NCBI GenBank assembly: GCA_022706625.1
Contig: JAKJCD010000054.1
Location: 1-10,673 of the forward strand
Length of the DNA stretch: 10,673 bases
Source of the DNA: Bacillota bacterium
Lineage (GTDB): Bacteria > Bacillota > Clostridia > Peptostreptococcales > Anaerovoracaceae
Direction: 5' to 3'
The position numbers and the translations under genes were made by a program. Positions 7,101-10,673 of this stretch are shown here, in pieces; the stretch's first letter is position 1; each line of letters opens with the position of its first letter. The notes under the pieces were generated by a model, which had not been told where the DNA came from, searched no databases, and saw only the letters and a program-made list of their open reading frames with translations.

Positions 7101-7631
7101 ACAGGCCGAGTCTGAATTGTCCGTGATCAGATAATTCACCAGCTTTTTACCGTCTTTAATATTCCTTGATCCCTTTCGGAAAATCATCCCTTCTACTGTG
7201 ACCCCTTCTTCTTTCGAAAGGATTTCCGAGATACGTACAGAGGGTTCGCTGATTTTTTTACCAAGGACGCGGTTTCCGGTAATAGGACTTTCCTGGTATT
7301 TCTGTCCTTTTCTTTTAATGCTTTCCTTATCTTTTCCGTTATTTCCCGTCGGAGCTTTGCTCACCGGACGTATTGTTTCCGCTTCCTCCGGCAGCTCCTC
7401 CATATAATACAGCTTAACTTCCGCTGCTTTGATCTGCGGGAATTCGCTGCATAGCATGAGCTTAAATCTGTCTTCGTCGCTCTTTTTGGGCATAAAATTG
7501 AGACCGACCTCCAGTGAGAGGATATTCGTATCCTTCTCAATGACGGCCTGTCTCACATAATACCGGTAACTGTCCTTAGGGTGTTTCTTAATACTGTTCC
7601 AACTAATGCTGCTTTCAAGTAGTGCTTTCAA
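4161..7631 (-). CDS. polC: DNA polymerase III alpha subunit, PolC type, lacking the DnaQ exonuclease domain
   Basis: Replicative DNA polymerase, 1156 residues against about 1440 for Bacillus subtilis PolC. Approximate order: short N-terminal domain (1-85), lysine-rich linker (85-130), OB fold (131-225), PHP first half (237-309), PHP second half (331-470), then the polymerase. The DnaQ-type exonuclease that normally splits the PHP domain is absent; about 20 residues (310-330) join the halves and no DxE exonuclease motif is seen. Polymerase features are intact: GSRGSVGSS (602-610), catalytic D685 and D687 in PDIDLNF, D810 in LLKLDILGHD, and a Cys cluster (629, 634, 637, 647, 656, 659). PHP ligands appear present: H242, H244, H276, E303, H332, C382, D456 and H458. 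The C terminus QMTLF resembles the beta-clamp motif of PolC (QLSLF). The start is TTG with GAGGG eight bases upstream. The rseP-ispG-polC order marks it as the usual chromosomal polC. Confidence 0.95.
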   Translation of the reverse strand: MKALLESSISWNSIKKHPKDSYRYYVRQAVIEKDTNILSLEVGLNFMPKKSDEDRFKLMLCSEFPQIKAAEVKLYYMEELPEEAETIRPVSKAPTGNNGKDKESIKRKGQKYQESPITGNRVLGKKISEPSVRISEILSKEEGVTVEGMIFRKGSRNIKDGKKLVNYLITDNSDSACVKVFVSGKKWEQMDAILNEGDFIKVRGTLSYDSFEGADVIKARDIEKIDAALCEDKAEDRRVELHAHTKMSAMDGLADIQELIDTAANFGHKAIAITDHGVVQAFPDAAKYIKEKKLDIKIIYGLEAYLADDEQIPEGAISAEKGLDPKTTQSYHIILLAKDKKGLKNLYKLVSQSHLDHFYRKPRIPKSLLRTMRAGLIIGSACEAGEVFQGILKGYTEEQFKKMLELYDYLEIQPLQNNRFLIDEGRVAGEDELKEFNQKIVKLGERYGKPVAATCDVHYIKDSDALFRRILMAGQGYKDAEKGEGLYFRTTQEMLKEFSYLGEEVAARVVIENPNSIAASIEKMAPVPDGSLRPEIPNADERLRKTCLDRAISIYGNPLPKEVSDRLEKELNSIISNGYAVLYISAELLVEHSLDAGYIVGSRGSVGSSFAATMAGITEVNPLPPHYICENPECRNCEFVTAGKYDCGVDLPDKSCPKCGGIYRKDGFNIPFETFLGFEGDKEPDIDLNFAGEFQAAAHKYVEEIFGEENVFRVGTISKIAQKTAYGFVKKYYEEKQQQVSKWETERLTLKCTGVRRTTGQHPGGIIILPRGHEIYEFCPVQRPANDMDSKTITTHFDYHSIDKNLLKLDILGHDVPSMLRMLEDITGLAPLGIPLKDKRVDGIFNGTEELDIKIENYPLSHGTYGIPEFGTRFVRQMLDDIRPSYFSDLIRISGLSHGTDVWINNAQNVIRSGEAAIQEVICTRDDIMNGLIAKGLPAKNAFKIMESVRKGYGITDEEAKIMEEHQVPKWYIESCQKIGYMFPKAHAVAYVIMSYRIAYYKVYHPLAFYAAFFTIKVADFNSDVILAGKDRIWARIKEITEKGKSTTQKEEDELTVLEVAFEMLARGFGFSGVNLIESEALRFMVKDGKVMLPYRAIPGVGDTAAFNLKEAMAVGQILSVDDLCAKAKLNKTVVAALKNMGVLGDLPESNQMTLF

Positions 7632-7633
7632 GT
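7610..7633 (-). repeat. Eleven-base direct repeat across the polC start
   Basis: On the minus strand ACTTGAAAGCA occurs at 7633-7623 and again at 7620-7610, a 13-base period. The first copy contains the TTG start codon of polC; the TTG in the second copy is out of frame. It may be chance or a small duplication. Confidence 0.5.
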
Positions 7634-7639
7634 CTTTTT

Positions 7640-7645
7640 CCCTCT
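7640..7645 (-). promoter_or_regulatory. Ribosome binding site for the TTG start of polC
   Basis: AGAGGG on the minus strand is eight bases upstream of TTG 7631. No ATG with a comparable site lies near, so this supports the TTG start. It sits in the 17-base gap after the SPFH gene. Confidence 0.65.
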
Positions 7646-7648
7646 GTT

Positions 7649-8563
7649 TTAGTTATTCTCGCCATCCTCCTTCATGAATTCCTTAAGCGTAGTTGCCAGC
7701 CCGGCAAGACCGGCGATCTCGGAGGGGATAATTATTTTTGTCGATTGGCCGTCAGCTGCTTTAGCGAAGGATTCCAAGCTTTTTATAGCAATGATCTCCT
7801 TTGTGGGTCCAGCCTCTACAATCATGCGAATACTGTCCGCATTGGCCTGCTGTACCATTCTTATTGCCGTGGATTGACCTTCCGCTGAGCGGATCGCTGC
7901 TTCCTTTGCCGCCTCGGCCTCCAATATTACCGCTTCTTTTTTGCCTTCCGCAATCAATATGGCAGACTTTTTCTCGCCTTCGGCTCTCAGTATCGCTTCT
8001 CTTCTTTCCCGTTCCGCCCTCATCTGCTTTTCCATTGCGGTCTGGATATCCCGCGGCGGAACGATGTTCTTTACTTCTACCCTGTTTATCTTAATCCCCC
8101 AGGGATCCGTAGCCTCATCAAGCACCATCCGGATCTTCGTATTGATATGCTCCCTGCTGGTCAGGGTCTGGTCAAGCTCCAGATCTCCGATAATGTTTCT
8201 GAGTGTTGTCGCCGTAAGGTTTTCAATAGCAGCCATGGGATTGGCTACTCCGTAAGCGTAAAGCTTGGGATCTGTGATTTGAAAATAAATCACCGTATCG
8301 ATTTCCATAGTGACGTTATCTTTTGTGATAACGGGCTGTGGCGGAAAATCAATTACATGCTCCTTCAGCGATACCTTTCTTGCTATTTTGTCAATCAGGG
8401 GGATCTTGATATGAAGCCCTACCTGCCAGGTCCCGTTATAGGCGCCAAGGCGTTCGATAACATAGGCATTGGCCTGTGGGACGATCCTGATATTAGTTGC
8501 TATAAGAATGATGGCGATGATGACCAATAGCAGGATCGGAAATACCGTCAAAATACTATCCAT
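7649..8563 (-). CDS. SPFH/stomatin-prohibitin family membrane protein (QmcA-like)
   Basis: The protein has 304 residues. A single N-terminal membrane anchor (about 5-23) is followed by an SPFH/Band 7 domain (about 25-180) with IRIVPQANAYVIERLGAY, HIKIPLIDKIARKVSLKEHV, and DLELDQTLTSREHIN. An Ala/Glu-rich coiled coil follows (about 180-235, with repeats such as ILRAEGEKKSAILIAEGKKE), then a short C-terminal region. Members oligomerise on the membrane and organise microdomains or guard membrane proteases; the exact role here is unknown. GGAGG lies just upstream of ATG 8563, whose A is shared with the stop of the NfeD gene (TAATG), so the two are translationally coupled. NfeD plus stomatin-type partners is a classic bacterial pair. 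Length is normal and nothing looks broken. Confidence 0.93.
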   Translation of the reverse strand: MDSILTVFPILLLVIIAIILIATNIRIVPQANAYVIERLGAYNGTWQVGLHIKIPLIDKIARKVSLKEHVIDFPPQPVITKDNVTMEIDTVIYFQITDPKLYAYGVANPMAAIENLTATTLRNIIGDLELDQTLTSREHINTKIRMVLDEATDPWGIKINRVEVKNIVPPRDIQTAMEKQMRAERERREAILRAEGEKKSAILIAEGKKEAVILEAEAAKEAAIRSAEGQSTAIRMVQQANADSIRMIVEAGPTKEIIAIKSLESFAKAADGQSTKIIIPSEIAGLAGLATTLKEFMKEDGENN

Positions 8564-9039
8564 TAAAATACCTCCGTTTTCATTTTTTCTTCAAGGGATT
8601 CTACTACGAGCTTTACCCCTTCCACTCTTAAAATTCGTACTGTCGTGCCTTCCTTCAGGATGCTTCCCGCCCCTACGCAAACAGCAGTCCAGATCTGTCC
8701 CTGTGCTTTTACCTGCCCGGTATTATAAGGCGATATCTCCCTGATCACAAGGGCAGTTTGCCCCGGAAGTGCCTCCACATTTGTTTTCTCGGAGCCTATC
8801 CTCAGTTTTTTTTCGGCGAGCGGACGGGTAAAATAAAGAAGCAGGATGGACACGGCAAGAAAAACGATGAGCTGTACCAATGCAGATCCACCTGCAATAG
8901 ACACAATGCCGGCGGCTACTGCGCCGATGGTGAACCATATGGTGTAAAGCCCCATTGTGAGGGCTTCTATAACAGCAAAAATCACAGCTGCAGCGATCCA
9001 TAAAAGAGCACCGCTTACTGTGTATCCAAATAACTCCAT
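8563..9039 (-). CDS. NfeD-like membrane protein, short form
   Basis: The protein has 158 residues, with about three or four hydrophobic segments in the first 72 (LLWIAAAVIFAVIEALTMGL; IWFTIGAVAAGIVSIAG; ALVQLIVFLAVSILLLYF). A soluble C-terminal domain (about 85-148) contains LPGQTALVIREISPYNTGQV and TTVRILRVEGVKLVVE, which fits the OB-fold NfeD domain. It lacks the ClpP-like serine protease domain of long NfeD proteins. Short NfeD proteins work with an SPFH partner, here the gene directly downstream with a one-base stop/start overlap. The frame is open to 9075. I chose ATG 9039 because AAGGGAG (9049-9055) lies nine bases upstream and the extra N-terminal residues are not membrane-like. A 58-base gap separates it from ispG. 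Confidence 0.88.
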   Translation of the reverse strand: MELFGYTVSGALLWIAAAVIFAVIEALTMGLYTIWFTIGAVAAGIVSIAGGSALVQLIVFLAVSILLLYFTRPLAEKKLRIGSEKTNVEALPGQTALVIREISPYNTGQVKAQGQIWTAVCVGAGSILKEGTTVRILRVEGVKLVVESLEEKMKTEVF

Positions 9040-9048
9040 AGTCCTAAT

Positions 9049-9055
9049 CTCCCTT
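9049..9055 (-). promoter_or_regulatory. Ribosome binding site that fixes the NfeD start
   Basis: AAGGGAG on the minus strand is nine bases upstream of ATG 9039. The in-frame ATG at 9075 has no comparable site. Confidence 0.65.
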
Positions 9056-9097
9056 CCTGGCAACAATCTTAACACATAATCCGGTCATATTCCAGAG

Positions 9098-10189
9098 TTA
9101 ATCCGGCTGTTTGTTCAATTCCTTCGCTAACAAATCAAAAAGAGCATCGATGCACCGGTCTTCCGGATATGTCCCCTCAAGCTTCCCTTTACTGAACACA
9201 GCTCCCCGGCCTCTGCCGAAGGCTATCCCGAGATCGGCTTCCCGTGCCTCCCCCGGGCCGTTGACTTCACAGCCCATAACCGCAACCTTGATAGGTCTTC
9301 GCTTCTCCTTCATCCATCTCTCATTGTATGGCAGGAGCCTCTCTTCGACCCTTTCTGCCATAGAGATCAAATCCACTCCGGTCCTTCCGCAAGTAGGGCA
9401 TGATATCAAATCTATACCGCTTTTTATATGGCCTGTAGCCTGCAGCAGTTCTCTGGCGAAGCGGATTTCCATAATAGGATCTCCTGTCAGGGATACTCTG
9501 ACCGTGTCTCCGATCCCGGCCAAAAGCAGAGCCCCGATCCCTGCCGCAGATTTGGTTTTTCCCTTATTTACTGTACCTGACTCTGTAATGCCGATATGCA
9601 AAGGATATTTAAGCTTTTCTGACAATATAAGATGAGCATCGTAGTTCAATTTAATATCCGAGGCCTTGATCGAAACAATAATATCATCAAAGTCCATGGC
9701 TTCCATAAGCCGGACCGTTGCCGCCGCACTTTCCGCAAGAGCTTCGGCAGTGACGCCTCCATGCTTGTCAATAAGATGCTTTTCAAGAGAGCCGGAATTA
9801 ACCCCCGCCCTTATGGGAATGCTGCGCTCCTTCGCAGCATCAAGCACGGCTCTGACTTTATCGGGGCCGCCTATATTTCCTGGATTCAGCCTTATCTTGT
9901 CTGCACCATTTGAAATTGCCTGCATCGCCAGACGATAATCGAAATGTATGTCCGCCACCAGCGGGATCCTGACCGCTTTTTTGATATGGCTTATCGCCTC
10001 TGCAGCCTCAGTATCAGGTACGGCGCACCTGATTATATCGCAGCCTTCATCCGCCAGCCTTGCTATCTGCTCCACAGTGGCCTTGATATCCCTTGTATCC
10101 GTATTGGTCATGGATTGGATGGATATCGGCGCACCGCCGCCTATTGCCACGTTCCCCACCCAGACCTGTTTAGTTAATTTTCTGTTCAT
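9098..10189 (-). CDS. ispG: 4-hydroxy-3-methylbut-2-enyl diphosphate synthase (IspG/GcpE)
   Basis: IspG reduces methylerythritol cyclodiphosphate to HMBPP in the non-mevalonate isoprenoid pathway, in the cytosol, using a 4Fe-4S cluster. The 363-residue protein has the N-terminal TIM-barrel signature (ISIQSMTNTDTRDIKATVEQ, then VADIHFDYRLA and KIRLNPGNIG). The C-terminal cluster domain has C264 and C267 in SCPTCGRT and C307 in MGCEVNGPGEA, with E314 in the conserved NGPGE turn. All cluster ligands are present and the length is usual for the short bacterial form. ATG 10189 has an AGGATG-like site about six bases upstream. The gene lies 80 bases downstream of rseP, the common clostridial order; two hairpins occupy that gap. 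Confidence 0.97.
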   Translation of the reverse strand: MNRKLTKQVWVGNVAIGGGAPISIQSMTNTDTRDIKATVEQIARLADEGCDIIRCAVPDTEAAEAISHIKKAVRIPLVADIHFDYRLAMQAISNGADKIRLNPGNIGGPDKVRAVLDAAKERSIPIRAGVNSGSLEKHLIDKHGGVTAEALAESAAATVRLMEAMDFDDIIVSIKASDIKLNYDAHLILSEKLKYPLHIGITESGTVNKGKTKSAAGIGALLLAGIGDTVRVSLTGDPIMEIRFARELLQATGHIKSGIDLISCPTCGRTGVDLISMAERVEERLLPYNERWMKEKRRPIKVAVMGCEVNGPGEAREADLGIAFGRGRGAVFSKGKLEGTYPEDRCIDALFDLLAKELNKQPD

Positions 10190-10219
10190 GATTTCATCCT
10201 GTCAATGGACGGGCTTTTA

Positions 10220-10239
10220 CGCAGCGTCATACCGCTGCG
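10220..10239 (-). other. Hairpin in the rseP-ispG gap (proximal to ispG)
   Basis: CGCAGCG and CGCTGCG (10220-10226 and 10233-10239) form a perfect 7 bp stem with a six-base loop. On the minus strand no T run follows, so it is not a typical intrinsic terminator. It lies about 30 bases upstream of the ispG start. Confidence 0.5.
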
Positions 10240-10252
10240 ATGCTCTTGACGG

Positions 10253-10270
10253 ACCGGTGATAACACCGGT
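10253..10270 (-). other. Hairpin directly after the rseP stop codon
   Basis: ACCGGTG and CACCGGT (10253-10259 and 10264-10270) form a perfect 7 bp stem with a four-base loop, starting at the last base of the rseP stop codon. It lacks a T run and could mark an RNA processing or stabilising site rather than a terminator. Confidence 0.5.
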
Positions 10271-10673
10271 TAATTAAGTATAAAGCGGTCAACGTCATGG
10301 ATCACAAGATATATCATAAGTGCAAAGAGAAGCATGAGACCGGCGAAATGGATCTTTGCCTCTGTAGCATCCGATATCCTGGTCCCGGTGATGCCTCTAA
10401 TCACAAGGAACAAAAGCCTCCCCCCATCCAGAGCCGGGAAAGGCAGCATATTCACAATGGCAAGATTCAAGCTGATCAGTGCCGTCAGATTTGCGATATA
10501 CAAAATCCCCATTTTAGCTTGGTCATTGATAATGCTGACTATCCCCACAGGACCTACCAAGTCGTTCATCGAGCCTCCTCCGGTAAACAACAGCTTAAGA
10601 TAGCCTAACATCGACTTTGTCCAGTCCCATGTGCCCGTGATCCCCGCCGCAAATGCCCTGGCAGGCGAATGTT
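10270..10673 (-). CDS. rseP: RIP metalloprotease RseP (site-2 protease), C-terminal part
   Basis: The frame is open to the right edge, so the 5' part is outside the window and 133 residues are visible. The fragment begins HSPARAFAAGITGTWDWTKS and continues with LLFTGGGSMNDLVGPVGI, then LNLAIVNMLPFPALDGGRLL. The last contains the LDG motif, whose Asp binds the catalytic zinc of site-2 proteases. A final membrane segment (FAGLMLLFALMIYLVI) precedes the C terminus. The HExxH motif and PDZ domain would lie upstream and are not seen. The enzyme cleaves membrane proteins such as anti-sigma factors within the bilayer. The internal ATG at 10611 is not the true start. Position before ispG is typical for Clostridia. 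Confidence 0.93.
   Translation of the reverse strand, partial: HSPARAFAAGITGTWDWTKSMLGYLKLLFTGGGSMNDLVGPVGIVSIINDQAKMGILYIANLTALISLNLAIVNMLPFPALDGGRLLFLVIRGITGTRISDATEAKIHFAGLMLLFALMIYLVIHDVDRFILN

Noticed and set aside
4161..7631. PolC as a pseudogene or frameshifted gene because of its short length
   Set aside because: The frame is open throughout 1156 codons, all polymerase motifs are intact, and the missing domain is replaced by a clean in-frame linker.
10220..10270. Intrinsic terminator separating rseP from ispG
   Set aside because: Both hairpins lack a T run on the minus strand, and rseP-ispG are commonly co-transcribed.
1..10673. CRISPR array, insertion sequence, phage genes or tRNA/rRNA genes
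   Set aside because: No regularly spaced repeats, transposase motifs, phage proteins or RNA gene signatures were seen on either strand.

Overview
The window looks like ordinary chromosome from a spore-forming anaerobe of the Clostridia (Bacillota). The grounds are a PolC-type replicative polymerase in the clostridial rseP-ispG-polC gene order, an ECF vitamin transporter S component, a DUF3842 protein, strong AGGAGG-type ribosome binding sites with some TTG starts, and a GH18 hydrolase of the spore-associated SleL/YaaH type. The assignment rests on gene content and remembered family features; no database was searched. No stretch above 300 bases lacks a gene.

Plus strand, 1-2576. The 3' end of a ribosomal protein L25/Ctc gene (1-287) is followed by a 105-base leader holding a terminator-like hairpin (331-390). 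Next come an ECF transporter S component (407-979) and an overlapping uridine-kinase-like P-loop kinase (954-1547), probably a transport-and-trap pair for a small metabolite. A candidate promoter (1555-1583) then precedes a two-gene unit: a DUF3842 protein (1667-2101) and a glycine-zipper-like hydrophobic protein (2118-2576).

Minus strand, 10673-2562. One long co-directional run reads right to left: rseP (partial), ispG, nfeD, SPFH/stomatin, polC, an ECF-type sigma factor and a GH18 glycosidase. All gaps are under 85 bases and I see no convincing terminator, so much of it may be one operon. It combines membrane proteolysis (RseP), isoprenoid synthesis (IspG), membrane-domain organisation (NfeD plus SPFH), DNA replication (PolC), and a sigma factor followed by a peptidoglycan or spore-cortex type hydrolase. 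The last minus-strand gene collides tail to tail with the last plus-strand gene; their coding ends overlap by 15 bases.

The most notable point is PolC. It sits at the usual polC locus and keeps the polymerase catalytic aspartates, Cys cluster, OB fold, both halves of the PHP domain and a C-terminal clamp-binding motif. However, it is only 1156 residues long and has no DnaQ-type 3'-5' exonuclease, which normally interrupts the PHP domain. About 20 linker residues stand in its place. The N-terminal domain is also shorter than in Bacillus subtilis PolC. If this is the organism's main replicase, proofreading must come from the PHP domain or from a separate protein.
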